From IMG/VR virus record IMGVR_UViG_3300028027_000068, positions 1-56,232 of that record: 56,232 nucleotides of DNA, one strand, 5' to 3'. The notes beneath the pieces were generated by a model, which saw only the letters and a program-made list of their open reading frames with translations, had not been told where the DNA came from and did not search any database. Below, piece by piece: positions 1 through 7,206 of the stretch. The DNA is from a virus. The position numbers and the translations under genes were made by a program. Numbering within the stretch: position 1 is the stretch's first letter; every line of letters begins with the position of its first letter.

Positions 1-23
1 CTATTACTACTAACGGAGAACAT

Positions 24-287
24 ATGTCACTCACAATAAATGCATGGCGCGAACAACGAGCATGCGCAGGAATGCCAACAGCAAATTTCTTTCCACAAAC
101 ACGCGGCATCGCAAAGAAGACGATTGCAGTCTGTGATGAATGCCCAGTCAAATGGGATTGTCTCAACTACGCAATAATTAACGGTATCGAACACGGAATC
201 TGGGGTGGAACAACAGAGACGCAGCGCATCCGTATCATTCGTGCATATCAAAAGCTCGCCGGCCGCCCGGAGCCTGTCGGAATTTAG
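24..287 (+). CDS. whiB: WhiB-family transcriptional regulator (copy 1)
   Basis: This 87-residue protein has the WhiB signature seen directly: four cysteines (C14, then C37, C40 and C46 in VCDECPVKWDC) that in the family bind a [4Fe-4S] cluster, followed by the GIWGG turn and a basic C-terminal tail. WhiB proteins are confined to actinobacteria and their phages, where they bind sigma factor and adjust transcription. A GGAG ribosome site lies 5-6 bases before the ATG. The stop codon overlaps the ribosome site of the helicase gene behind it, so the two are probably translated together. A second WhiB copy lies at 8738-9028. Confidence 0.93.
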   Translation: MSLTINAWREQRACAGMPTANFFPQTRGIAKKTIAVCDECPVKWDCLNYAIINGIEHGIWGGTTETQRIRIIRAYQKLAGRPEPVGI

Positions 288-294
288 GAGAACA

Positions 295-2259
295 ATGCCA
301 GACAAAGAAGATGTTGGATATGTGTTTATATCCGGTGACCAGTTAGTTCTAGATTTCCCTTACGACAAAGTTCTTGTAGCGAAATTAAAATCAATACCTG
401 GAGCGAAATGGGACAAGCTCTCTAAAGTCTGGCGAGCACCGATGACGTCGGTTGAACAAATACGCGACTATGCAATTAGCGCCGGCATGAATGTTGAGCG
501 AGACATAATTGTGTTCGATGTGCCTAAAGCAAAGAACGAAGCTTTTGGTCTTCGTGAAGATGGAAACTGGATTTATTTGGGCTTTGCTTACGACCCGGTA
601 AAGGTGCGTTCAGTCAAGTCTTTGCCTGGAGTTACGTGGCATGCAAAAACAATGGCATGGCGAGTGCCGTCAACCGCTATCCAGGAAGCAATCACTTGGG
701 CGGACAAGTTTGGCGAAAGCGTGCCAGATGAATTGCGCGGCAAAGCTAAGGAAATATCTGACGAACAAGACAAACGCACAGACGCATCTAGGTCTACCGA
801 CGCAGAAATTCATATCGCCGGCATTACCGGAGAGCTTCTTCCGTATCAGCGAGCTGGTGTTGCTTACGCACTGAACGCAAAACGTTGTTTCATTGCTGAC
901 GACATGGGGCTTGGAAAAACACTGCAGGCCATAGCAACCGTTGAAGCAAACTACGAAGCAGATAGCAAAACGTTTCCCGTTGTTGTTGTATGTCCCCCAA
1001 CTCTTGTTCTTAACTGGGCAAAAGAAATTAACAGGTGGGCCCCCGACAACATAGTGAAGACAATAGTTAACCGTAAGGATTTTCCAGACAAAGATAGCTA
1101 CGACTACTTGATTGTTGGTTATTCCAACATTACTCATTGGGAAAAAGAACTCAGCAACCATTCGTCCTACATCTTCGATGAATCACATTACGCAAAAACA
1201 CCAACGGCGCAGCGAACAAAGAGTGCAATAAAGATTGCAAAGACCGCACACAAAGACGGACTTGTTTTATGTCTTACCGGAACACCGATAACAAACAAGC
1301 CAGCTGAATACGCATCACAGCTTGACATACTTGGGGAACTGAATAAGTTTGGTGGACTGTGGGGCTTTTACCGTCGCTACTGCGGAGCGTTCCGTGACAG
1401 GTTTGGACAGTGGCATATTGACGGCGCGACAAACCTAGAAGAACTAAACAAAACACTTCGGTCGGTTTGTTATATTCGGCGTACCAAGGGCCAGGTTCTT
1501 ACAGAGCTACCTGATGTTCGCCATACGCCCGTCTATATACAGATGGACGCTAAATCAACAGCCGAGTACAAGAAAGCCAAAGACGACATTGTTAAGTATG
1601 TGATGGAGCGCGCTAAAGAGATTGCTAAAGAACTCGGTGAACCAGTTGGTTCTAGTGCGGTGCGAGCAAAGATACGTGCCGAATCAAACGAGCACCTTGT
1701 ACGCATATCGGTATTGCGACGATTGGCCGCAAAGTCCAAGACAAAAGCCGTAGAAGAGTTTGTTGATTCACTTAAAGACGCTGGGGAGAAGTGTGTGATA
1801 GCCGCTCATCACCGGGAGATAGTTAGCGACCTCGCAGCGAAGTACGGGAATCGAAAGATTCAAGGTGGTATGGACGTTGCTGAAATCGAAGTAATGAAAC
1901 AAGAGTTCCAAGAGATGTCTACCGAAGATGCGCCGGTAATTGTTTTATCAATACAGGCAGCAAAAACAGGGCATACTCTGACCGCGGCGTCTAACGTTTT
2001 GTTCGTTGAGCTCCCCTGGACACCCGCCGATGTTGACCAAACTTATAGTCGATGCCACCGGTTAGGCCAAAAAAACGCCGTAAACGCAATTTATTTTCTA
2101 GCAGAAAATACCATCGATGAGGAAATTTTCTCTTTAATTGCCCAGAAACGAGACGTTGTAACCGCTGCAACTGAAGGGTTTGCGGCAGAATCTACAACAG
2201 AAACAGTTGCACAAAAGCTCATAATGGACTTATTTGATTTAGGCGTAGCTACAGCTTAA
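295..2259 (+). CDS. SNF2-family helicase/translocase with two HARP-like repeats
   Basis: A 654-residue superfamily 2 DNA translocase. Walker A is DDMGLGKT (about 202-209), the DExx box is DESH (295-298), motif III is LTGTP (about 328-332) and the SNF2 motif VI region reads QTYSRCHRLGQ near residue 580. Before the motor are two repeats (about 15-60 and 88-135), each with P-G-x-x-W followed by W-R-x-P; they resemble the HARP domains of SMARCAL1-type annealing helicases. The likely role is remodelling forks or annealing strands during phage replication. The ATG at 295 follows an AGGAG ribosome site that overlaps the whiB stop, so I prefer it to the in-frame codon at 205. Confidence 0.93.
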   Translation: MPDKEDVGYVFISGDQLVLDFPYDKVLVAKLKSIPGAKWDKLSKVWRAPMTSVEQIRDYAISAGMNVERDIIVFDVPKAKNEAFGLREDGNWIYLGFAYDPVKVRSVKSLPGVTWHAKTMAWRVPSTAIQEAITWADKFGESVPDELRGKAKEISDEQDKRTDASRSTDAEIHIAGITGELLPYQRAGVAYALNAKRCFIADDMGLGKTLQAIATVEANYEADSKTFPVVVVCPPTLVLNWAKEINRWAPDNIVKTIVNRKDFPDKDSYDYLIVGYSNITHWEKELSNHSSYIFDESHYAKTPTAQRTKSAIKIAKTAHKDGLVLCLTGTPITNKPAEYASQLDILGELNKFGGLWGFYRRYCGAFRDRFGQWHIDGATNLEELNKTLRSVCYIRRTKGQVLTELPDVRHTPVYIQMDAKSTAEYKKAKDDIVKYVMERAKEIAKELGEPVGSSAVRAKIRAESNEHLVRISVLRRLAAKSKTKAVEEFVDSLKDAGEKCVIAAHHREIVSDLAAKYGNRKIQGGMDVAEIEVMKQEFQEMSTEDAPVIVLSIQAAKTGHTLTAASNVLFVELPWTPADVDQTYSRCHRLGQKNAVNAIYFLAENTIDEEIFSLIAQKRDVVTAATEGFAAESTTETVAQKLIMDLFDLGVATA

Positions 2260-2260
2260 G

Positions 2261-2289
2261 TTGACAACCCGAAACTGCTAGGGTATAAT
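2261..2289 (+). promoter_or_regulatory. Perfect consensus sigma-70-type promoter for the lysin gene
   Basis: TTGACA (2261-2266), a 17-base spacer and TATAAT (2284-2289) match the bacterial housekeeping consensus at all twelve positions. Transcription should start near 2296, leaving a leader of about 77 bases. It begins just after the helicase stop codon and so separates lysin expression from the upstream pair. Confidence 0.88.
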
Positions 2290-2357
2290 TTACAGATACC
2301 ACTACTGCCATAGTACGGGCCGCGAGGCTTAGCCCCACCCGTCGTCCCTATCCCTCT

Positions 2358-2372
2358 ACAGAAGGAATCTGT
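2358..2372 (+). promoter_or_regulatory. Ribosome site displayed in a hairpin loop before the lysin start
   Basis: ACAGA (2358-2362) and TCTGT (2368-2372) are exact inverted repeats around AGGAA, the ribosome-binding sequence. The start codon follows at once (2373). The small stem would present the site in its loop; its strength as a control element is unknown. Confidence 0.5.
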
Positions 2373-3356
2373 ATGACTATTCGTCGTCTATTTATATCTA
2401 TTTGTGTTACGTCACTGCTTGTAGGTCTTATACCTGCACCGGTGCTAGCTGTAGATGCAACAACTGAAACAACCGTTCCAGTTAAGCGTCCACAGACGAA
2501 GCCTCTTGATTCTGTTTGGTACTTACGGGTAATGCCTACTAGTACGATTCACCCGGAATTGATTGAGCAATTACGTACCCGTAAGGCTGGTTCGGTAAAG
2601 TTTTGGGAGGCAGTCTCCTGGTGCGAAACTAATCACAAATGGAATGACGGCGGATATTTCTCTGGCGGCCTGGGTATGGCTCAGTCTGTATGGGAAGGCT
2701 ACGGTGGACGACAGTTTGCGTCTCGTCCATCTAAAGCAACCAAGGAAGAGCAGATTATTGTTGGTAACCGCATGGCGTTTTTGGGCTATCAAACAAAGAA
2801 CATATTTCGTACTCTTGAGGACAAGTTAAACAACCGCCCTTTCTTCCGCCCTGCTATTGGGTGGCGTAGTTCAAGCAATTGGGGCAAGGGTTGTGCTAAC
2901 TGGAAGACCCGTAAACCATTGCGAGACAGGTACACCGAGGCAGGCATGGCCGAATGGCTAAAGACTCGTCCGGTATCGAACAGCTCAGTGAAGGCAGCGG
3001 AAGTGCGCGGAAAAGTTTCTTCTCAAGGTCTCCGTAGCGCGGAGGTCAAGAGTTGCCCTCAGTGGGAAAAGCAACTCAAAGCAAACGGTTTGACACCCGT
3101 CAAGAAGTTTAGTTACATAATGTGGCGTGAGAGCCGCTGTCAAGAAAAAGTTGTTTCTAAGAAAAACTCAAACGGCACGAGGGATTATGGTTTACTCCAA
3201 ATCAACTCGTCATGGCGAACAGTGACCAGGAACGTGTGCGGTGGGAAGACTCTTGATGTTCTTCTTGACAACCGATGCAATCTCAAGGTAGCCAAGTACC
3301 TCTTAGACAATGGCGGCATTGGTCATTGGTCGGCCACTTCGGGCTCAGCAAACTAA
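2373..3356 (+). CDS. Secreted two-domain peptidoglycan hydrolase (Rpf-like plus lytic transglycosylase-like)
   Basis: A 327-residue cell-wall lytic protein. Residues 1-26 are a signal peptide with basic MTIRR, a hydrophobic core and an ALA-type end at PVLA. Residues 75-140 resemble the Rpf/transglycosylase-like fold of actinobacterial resuscitation-promoting factors: SWCETNHKW with E85 as the likely acid, then GGLGMAQSVWEGYGG. Residues 244-327 form a second, lysozyme-like transglycosylase domain with MWRESRC (E253) and GLLQINSSW. Both domains should cut the glycan backbone. The signal peptide implies host Sec export rather than holin-only release. A consensus promoter and a hairpin-looped ribosome site precede it. 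Whether it acts at lysis or is a virion entry lysin cannot be told here. Confidence 0.85.
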   Translation: MTIRRLFISICVTSLLVGLIPAPVLAVDATTETTVPVKRPQTKPLDSVWYLRVMPTSTIHPELIEQLRTRKAGSVKFWEAVSWCETNHKWNDGGYFSGGLGMAQSVWEGYGGRQFASRPSKATKEEQIIVGNRMAFLGYQTKNIFRTLEDKLNNRPFFRPAIGWRSSSNWGKGCANWKTRKPLRDRYTEAGMAEWLKTRPVSNSSVKAAEVRGKVSSQGLRSAEVKSCPQWEKQLKANGLTPVKKFSYIMWRESRCQEKVVSKKNSNGTRDYGLLQINSSWRTVTRNVCGGKTLDVLLDNRCNLKVAKYLLDNGGIGHWSATSGSAN

Positions 3357-3500
3357 CTAAGGCTTACCAATTGTGCGGTAAGCAGCGTAAGCGCTAAACC
3401 CGACAGCAAGCGCGGCAAACAGCGGTGGGAGCAGCAGCACGTATACGCCACTGAGAGTCATTATAAGCGTCCAAATTAGGCGGCGGTCTTCCTGGGTCAT
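3357..3500 (-). CDS. Small membrane protein, possible holin-like
   Basis: A 47-residue frame converging on the lysin gene: the two stop codons abut (lysin TAA ends at 3356, this TAG begins at 3359 on the minus strand). It starts MTQEDRRLIW, followed by one long or two short hydrophobic segments and a short basic end. The ATG lies two bases after the TGA of the gene upstream, the usual layout for coupled translation. Small membrane proteins beside lysins are often holins, but this one is on the opposite strand, so the role is only a suggestion. Confidence 0.6.
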   Translation of the reverse strand: MTQEDRRLIWTLIMTLSGVYVLLLPPLFAALAVGFSAYAAYRTIGKP

Positions 3501-3502
3501 AA

Positions 3503-3715
3503 TCAGAGTTTAATGCCGTACGTCTTGCGATAGTACGCCATCAGGGCCTTCTCTGCCTTAGGGGTGCCATGGGTGCTGTAAACACGCCCACCAAGCGCTT
3601 CCGGGGGCATGATTTTGTACGTATTGTTCTTCGCGTGAAGCACTTTAAACCCAAGGCGAGACAGCTCCGAGAAGAGCTCCTTGATTGCTTTAGTACCATG
3701 ATTCCTTGCGGCCAC
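3503..3715 (-). CDS. Small HicA-like (dsRBD-fold) protein
   Basis: A 70-residue basic protein. The string GFKVLHAKNNTYKI followed by a Gly/Thr-containing turn and a C-terminal helix resembles the HicA mRNA-interferase fold, with N instead of the usual catalytic His region, so activity is doubtful. The start is GTG at 3715, chosen because AGGAG sits six bases upstream. No HicB-like antitoxin lies beside it. A similar HicA-like segment occurs near residues 85-140 of the large protein at 31243-34509. Assignment is by pattern only. Confidence 0.6.
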   Translation of the reverse strand: MAARNHGTKAIKELFSELSRLGFKVLHAKNNTYKIMPPEALGGRVYSTHGTPKAEKALMAYYRKTYGIKL

Positions 3716-3743
3716 AGTATTCTCCTTTTGTTTCGGTCCTCCT

Positions 3744-3772
3744 ATTAAACAGGATATTTACTGAAATTGCAA
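3744..3772 (-). promoter_or_regulatory. Minus-strand promoter for the HicA-like and small membrane genes
   Basis: On the minus strand TTGCAA (3767-3772), 17 bases, TTTAAT (3744-3749). The -10 sits in TGTTTAATAG, a 10-mer also at the -10 of the promoters near 5189 and 6154. Confidence 0.65.
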
Positions 3773-3797
3773 ATCTAAAGAATTTCTTATTTGGGGG

Positions 3798-3827
3798 TTG
3801 CACATTAACCAGCTTCGTGGATATGGT
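3798..3827 (+). promoter_or_regulatory. Plus-strand promoter for the AT-hook gene
   Basis: TTGCAC (3798-3803), an 18-base spacer, TATGGT (3822-3827). It diverges from the promoter at 3744-3772, with about 25 bases between the two -35 boxes. Confidence 0.5.
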
Positions 3828-3861
3828 GTCTGTACCCCATCAACAAGTTAAAGGAACAGTT

Positions 3862-4092
3862 ATGACGGAATATCAAGAAATAATCGCAGACAAAACAAAG
3901 TCAAAGCGAGGACGCAAGCCGCTGCCAGCCGCAGAAAAGGCACGCCGTATGGAAATCCAGAAGGAAAAGAACCGCCTTCGCCAGGAAGCTCGCCGCCGGG
4001 CATCACTCGTGCTTCAGCATCGCTATGCAGATGAATTCGACGCTCTCTACAAGGTAGAGTTTGCAAACATCGAATTGACTAAACAGTCATAA
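3862..4092 (+). CDS. Small basic AT-hook DNA-binding protein
   Basis: A 76-residue protein starting MTEYQEIIADK. It has an AT-hook core (KRGRKPLP, about residues 15-22) and then a long Lys/Arg/Glu-rich helix (about 24-50) likely to form a coiled coil. AT-hooks bind the minor groove of AT-rich DNA, so a DNA-organising or regulatory role is likely. The ATG at 3862 has AAGGAA upstream; an in-frame codon at 3706 lacks a ribosome site and would cross the promoters. A terminator and two tRNA genes follow. Confidence 0.75.
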   Translation: MTEYQEIIADKTKSKRGRKPLPAAEKARRMEIQKEKNRLRQEARRRASLVLQHRYADEFDALYKVEFANIELTKQS

Positions 4093-4125
4093 GACCTCAT
4101 GCAGCCGTTTAGGCTGTATGTACCG

Positions 4126-4168
4126 AAGAGACCCCTGGACACGCCCCCCTTTAGTTCAGGGGTCTTTT
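4126..4168 (+). terminator. Rho-independent terminator after the AT-hook gene
   Basis: AGACCCCTG pairs with CAGGGGTCT and is followed by TTTT. It lies directly before the first tRNA gene. A smaller 5-bp hairpin (CAGCC/GGCTG, 4102-4116) precedes it. Confidence 0.82.
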
Positions 4169-4171
4169 CAC

Positions 4172-4245
4172 GGGCCCTTAGCTCAGTTGGTTAGAGCGCC
4201 GGACTCATAATCCGTCAGTCCTGGGTTCAAGTCCCAGAGGGCCCA
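4172..4245 (+). tRNA. tRNA with CAT anticodon (Met, or Ile2 if lysidine-modified)
   Basis: A full cloverleaf can be drawn: acceptor GGGCCCT/AGGGCCC, D stem GCTC/GAGC, anticodon stem CCGGA/TCCGT (one weak pair) around CTCATAA, T stem CTGGG/CCCAG with TTCAAGT, discriminator A. CCA is not encoded. CAT can mean elongator Met or, after TilS modification, Ile reading AUA. The anticodon arm looks Met-like and the GGGCCC acceptor Ile-like, so identity is open. Confidence 0.93.
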
Positions 4246-4306
4246 CTCATAAGAAAGAAAAACTTAAACAATGAACACACAGTTTCGAATATGCGCTTAA
4301 TCACTC

Positions 4307-4379
4307 GGGCTAGTAGCTCAGTGGTAAGAGCAGCACTCTTATAAGGTGCTGGCCGCGGGTTCAATTCCCGCCTAGCCCA
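4307..4379 (+). tRNA. tRNA-Ile (TAT anticodon)
   Basis: Acceptor GGGCTAG/CTAGCCC, D stem GCTC/GAGC, anticodon stem GCACT/GGTGC around CTTATAA (positions 34-36 TAT), T stem GCGGG/CCCGC, discriminator A, no encoded CCA. It should read AUA. Most bacteria read AUA with a lysidine-modified CAT tRNA, so a TAT isoacceptor is uncommon. Confidence 0.92.
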
Positions 4380-4398
4380 CTACACCTATACTGTCGTT

Positions 4399-4722
4399 AT
4401 GGTTATTGACCTCGACAAAAACACCTTCCACGAACTAATCGGCAGCTCAGTCAAGCCGGTAGTAGTCCAAGTATGGGCTGCATGGTGTGGACCGTGCCAG
4501 TACTTCAAACCAATCATGGAGCAGATTGCTGCCGAGTATGGAGAAGATATTGAAGTAGCGCGTCTGAATCTAGACGAAGAGATTGAAACAGCCAGAGAGC
4601 TGAACGTAATGGACATCCCAACTGTTATCGTTTTCAATAACGGTCGTCAAGACAAGGTAATCGTCGGAGCTCACGAAAAAGACGACATGGTTACTTACTT
4701 GGACAAGTATCTAACCCGTTAG
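4399..4722 (+). CDS. Thioredoxin
   Basis: A 107-residue single-domain thioredoxin, the usual length for the family. The active site AAWCGPC lies at about residues 28-34 and the cis-proline loop reads MDIPT near 76-80. It reduces disulfides in the cytoplasm and could recycle the ribonucleotide reductase encoded at 11912-13840, whose C-terminal cysteine pair needs a thiol donor. No ribosome site is seen; TATACT ends six bases before the ATG, which fits a leaderless transcript, though processing from the tRNA transcript just upstream is also possible. Its 3' end overlaps the convergent gene by four bases (TTAG). Confidence 0.94.
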   Translation: MVIDLDKNTFHELIGSSVKPVVVQVWAAWCGPCQYFKPIMEQIAAEYGEDIEVARLNLDEEIETARELNVMDIPTVIVFNNGRQDKVIVGAHEKDDMVTYLDKYLTR

Positions 4723-5165
4723 AGGGTTTCTTCTCGCTTCTTCCATGTCAGTTCTGGAGTTGCGTAATAAGTAGTGAACTGCATCCGGTAGTCAGCAATG
4801 TCTTTGTTGCGTACCCATGTCCACGCGTACGGGCAACATGGAGGAGTAGCGATGCCGTCGTCTGAGTCGTGTTCGTTGCGGTTTGGATGGCCGCCGTTTA
4901 CCCGGGCAATCTTTGCCAACGCAGGAAACGTATCAAGCAACTTTACGCAGCAGTCATGACACATGTGCACCATGTAAGGAGATGAGTCATACTCAGCAAT
5001 GCTGTCTACGCTGCCGAGGTCACGGTCAGGGATGCAGTCTGTAAACCCTCCATAGTGGCCAAGCGAAAGCCAGTCAAAGCTCCAGCCATAATCAATGTAG
5101 TTGCCTTCTTGCGGGTCTGAATCTTGAGCGACACCACATAGGTCGCACGTCTTTGTCTGTTGCAT
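4719..5165 (-). CDS. Cys-rich protein of unknown function
   Basis: A 148-residue protein I do not recognise. It opens with a probable zinc knuckle (CDLC at residues 7-10) and has a second cluster, MCHDCC, near residue 83, then PPCC near 124. Acidic and aromatic residues fill the middle. The paired CxxC clusters suggest a metal-binding fold. A 15-bp inverted repeat sits between its -10 box and start codon, so it may be repressed by a dimeric regulator. Confidence 0.75.
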   Translation of the reverse strand: MQQTKTCDLCGVAQDSDPQEGNYIDYGWSFDWLSLGHYGGFTDCIPDRDLGSVDSIAEYDSSPYMVHMCHDCCVKLLDTFPALAKIARVNGGHPNRNEHDSDDGIATPPCCPYAWTWVRNKDIADYRMQFTTYYATPELTWKKREETL

Positions 5166-5180
5166 GTTACACAGTGTAAC
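5166..5180 (-). promoter_or_regulatory. Candidate operator: 7+1+7 inverted repeat
   Basis: GTTACAC-A-GTGTAAC is a perfect inverted repeat lying directly upstream of the ATG at 5165 and just downstream of the predicted transcription start near 5182. This is a typical place for a repressor dimer to block elongation. Confidence 0.55.
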
Positions 5181-5188
5181 GCGTAGCT

Positions 5189-5194
5189 ATTAAA
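5189..5194 (-). promoter_or_regulatory. -10 box (TTTAAT) of the 4719-5165 gene
   Basis: TTTAAT within TGTTTAATAG, matching the -10 region of the promoters at 3744 and 6154. No good -35 box is visible; the terminator's T run falls there. Confidence 0.5.
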
Positions 5195-5210
5195 CAACAA
5201 CCCGTACAAC

Positions 5211-5242
5211 AAAAAAGCCCGACCCCACTAGGAGGCCGGGCT
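5211..5242 (-). terminator. Rho-independent terminator after the ParB-like gene
   Basis: On the minus strand AGCCCG (5237-5242) pairs with CGGGCT (5216-5221) and a run of T follows (5211-5216). It ends the transcript of 5259-6146. Confidence 0.85.
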
Positions 5243-5258
5243 AGTTCGCAGTTCTGAA

Positions 5259-6146
5259 TTAGAACAATTTTGCTTTAGTGGAGATTTGTGGCCACTCGGA
5301 GATTGATGTCCATGGACGCATCACCTTAATCTCTTGACCTTCTACCCATGAATTGAATCCACGAATATAGGTTGCAAGGTTGTCAGTGGTGACTCCACCG
5401 TTCTTGGTATCTCCGTTGCGGATTACCCAGTTGCGAAGTGCAAGACGTGGGTCGCCGGCGGTCATTGCTTCACCTGTAACCATTGCGTTAAGGAAGGCTT
5501 CGACTGTTTCGCGCTCTCCGCGCTCTTTAGCAACCATTCCAGCAAAGATAATCCACGCTGTACGGATGCCACCGATTGCGGAGTTAACCAAGCGACCGTG
5601 AGAGTATGCCCATTGAACGTCGTCAAAGTTTTCGCGCGTGTAGTTGAGCACGTCTTCGCCGCTGACAAGCTGAAGGTTGTCCCTGTTGCGAGGGTTAAGT
5701 CCAGCCTCCAAGACGATGAAGTACTTCACGGCAGGAGCGATATGCGAACCGCCCTTAATGCCGGCCATAGATAGAACATCGTGGTTGCCACGAGCTTTGC
5801 CGCGGTCGATAACCGAGAACACTGACTCATCAAGGTCAGACACGGCAAGAGTCTTGAACGGAAGTCCTGATTCTACGCAGGCGATAAGACGGTGCTGACC
5901 GTCAAGCAGGCGTACTTCGCCGGTAAGCGGATTGAGAGAGGTCTTGATTGACTCTCCGTTGACTTTCCATTGACTGCGCTTCATTGCATCCGTATACATG
6001 CGAACACGAGTGCGACTAATAGGGCGATTTTGTGTGTTGGACTTCAGGAGAAGTTCAGCCATCGCTGGGGTGATTGTGACGATTGACACGTTCGGGTCTT
6101 GTGAGACCTTAGTGAACATGCCCTTAAGTGGGTTATTGATATCCAT
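5259..6146 (-). CDS. ParB/Srx-like nuclease-fold protein
   Basis: A 295-residue protein with the ParB N-terminal-like motif DGQHRL (residues 82-87), preceded by TPAMAELLL and NGESIK strings typical of phage ParB-like proteins. Members bind nucleotide and DNA; some are nucleases or partition factors. The rest (about 100-295) is helical and unrecognised. The start at 6146 (MDINNP) is chosen over 6182 because a promoter with TTTAAT ends seven bases upstream, so the message would begin at or next to the ATG. No parA neighbour is present, which argues against classical partition. Confidence 0.8.
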   Translation of the reverse strand: MDINNPLKGMFTKVSQDPNVSIVTITPAMAELLLKSNTQNRPISRTRVRMYTDAMKRSQWKVNGESIKTSLNPLTGEVRLLDGQHRLIACVESGLPFKTLAVSDLDESVFSVIDRGKARGNHDVLSMAGIKGGSHIAPAVKYFIVLEAGLNPRNRDNLQLVSGEDVLNYTRENFDDVQWAYSHGRLVNSAIGGIRTAWIIFAGMVAKERGERETVEAFLNAMVTGEAMTAGDPRLALRNWVIRNGDTKNGGVTTDNLATYIRGFNSWVEGQEIKVMRPWTSISEWPQISTKAKLF

Positions 6147-6153
6147 GAGCACT

Positions 6154-6182
6154 ATTAAACAGGGTCCGGATAAGAACGTCAA
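6154..6182 (-). promoter_or_regulatory. Promoter of the ParB-like gene, predicted leaderless
   Basis: Minus strand TTGACG (6177-6182), 17 bases, TTTAAT (6154-6159). Seven bases separate the -10 from the ATG at 6146, so transcription likely begins at the start codon. Confidence 0.72.
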
Positions 6183-6206
6183 CCCCTATTCGAGAATTTT
6201 TTCTAA

Positions 6207-7121
6207 CTAAATAACCGGAGGGTTGAGAACGCTCTCAAAGAAGGAATGAATTTCCTTAACGATTAGTCCTCGGTCACTGGAGTCGATAGTTATATCTTCA
6301 AGACTAGTTACGTCAATCTGACGCTCAGTGAACACAGGACGCCCGTTATCCAAGTAGCGATACTGCGCAGTAGTTGTAACTATGGGCTCGTTATGGCCAT
6401 AGGTAATGCTTGATACAGCTTGATATACGTCGCTATCGGGCCTAGTGAGAAAGTCTTCTCCAAGGTTTGTACCAGAAAACTCAACTACTTCTTCAATGCT
6501 CTTGAATTCACGAACATAGGTATCCGACACAAGGGAGATGATTGTTGGTTCGCCGTAGAGTGCATAACAATCGACCAGCATCTTTCGAATAACCATAAAC
6601 GCATCCTCGTCTTCGTCGACAAATATTGGACAAAGATTGATTGAGTAGTCCTCAAGTGAAGACACGTCGTTATTAATTGGAGCCGCCATATAAATCAGTG
6701 TTGCCGGAATATCTATCGGGCCGCCAGCATCGTGGCACGCTTCAATCTTTTGCATCTCAATACGGGATGTCATCTGTATCGCAATACCGGCAAGTGCCCG
6801 TACTCGCAGCGATTCCCCCTCTAGTGCTGGAATGTTGTCGATGCCGCTGTGCTCTTCAAAGTGACTCATAGCTACGTTGAGAAAAACCGTGTTTTGCATA
6901 AATTCAAGCATTTCCATCGTGAAGTCGCCGTCACTCTTCATTACTTGATAGATAAAGCGCATTTTGTCTTCGGTCTCTGGGTCGTCATAGATATCCCACC
7001 CGTTACTCTCCGTCACCTGGTGAATGAAGCTATTTAGCGTTTCCATGATGCTTGATGACTCAGCGCCACCAACTTCACACATCTCTTTAAAGGTCATTGT
7101 TTCGTCGTCGTAATTAAACAT
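6207..7121 (-). CDS. Acidic protein of unknown function
   Basis: A 304-residue acidic protein starting MFNYDDETMTFKEM. I find no domain I can name. The N-terminal half is helical and Met/Glu-rich; the C-terminal half has alternating strands and ends near SFFESVLNPP. The start at 7121 is chosen because a promoter with TATATT ends six bases before it, and because upstream codons would run into the divergent DUF932 gene. It reads toward the ParB-like gene, with which it shares strand but not promoter. Confidence 0.7.
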   Translation of the reverse strand: MFNYDDETMTFKEMCEVGGAESSSIMETLNSFIHQVTESNGWDIYDDPETEDKMRFIYQVMKSDGDFTMEMLEFMQNTVFLNVAMSHFEEHSGIDNIPALEGESLRVRALAGIAIQMTSRIEMQKIEACHDAGGPIDIPATLIYMAAPINNDVSSLEDYSINLCPIFVDEDEDAFMVIRKMLVDCYALYGEPTIISLVSDTYVREFKSIEEVVEFSGTNLGEDFLTRPDSDVYQAVSSITYGHNEPIVTTTAQYRYLDNGRPVFTERQIDVTSLEDITIDSSDRGLIVKEIHSFFESVLNPPVI

Positions 7122-7127
7122 GGAGCA

Positions 7128-7156
7128 AATATACGCGAGTTGCACTAATAAAGCAA
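7128..7156 (-). promoter_or_regulatory. Promoter of the 6207-7121 gene, predicted leaderless
   Basis: Minus strand TTGCTT (7151-7156), 17 bases, TATATT (7128-7133), then six bases to the ATG. Confidence 0.6.
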
Positions 7157-7206
7157 GGCGGTCACATACAATTTGGATAAATTGAGTAGAAATGACAGAG
7201 GGCTTT

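Noticed and set aside
3706-3861. Upstream extension of the AT-hook gene to 3706
   Set aside because: It would cross two divergent promoters and has no ribosome site, while ATG 3862 has AAGGAA.
5259-6146. Plasmid-type partition system
   Set aside because: No ParA ATPase and no repeated parS-like sites are seen near the ParB-like gene.
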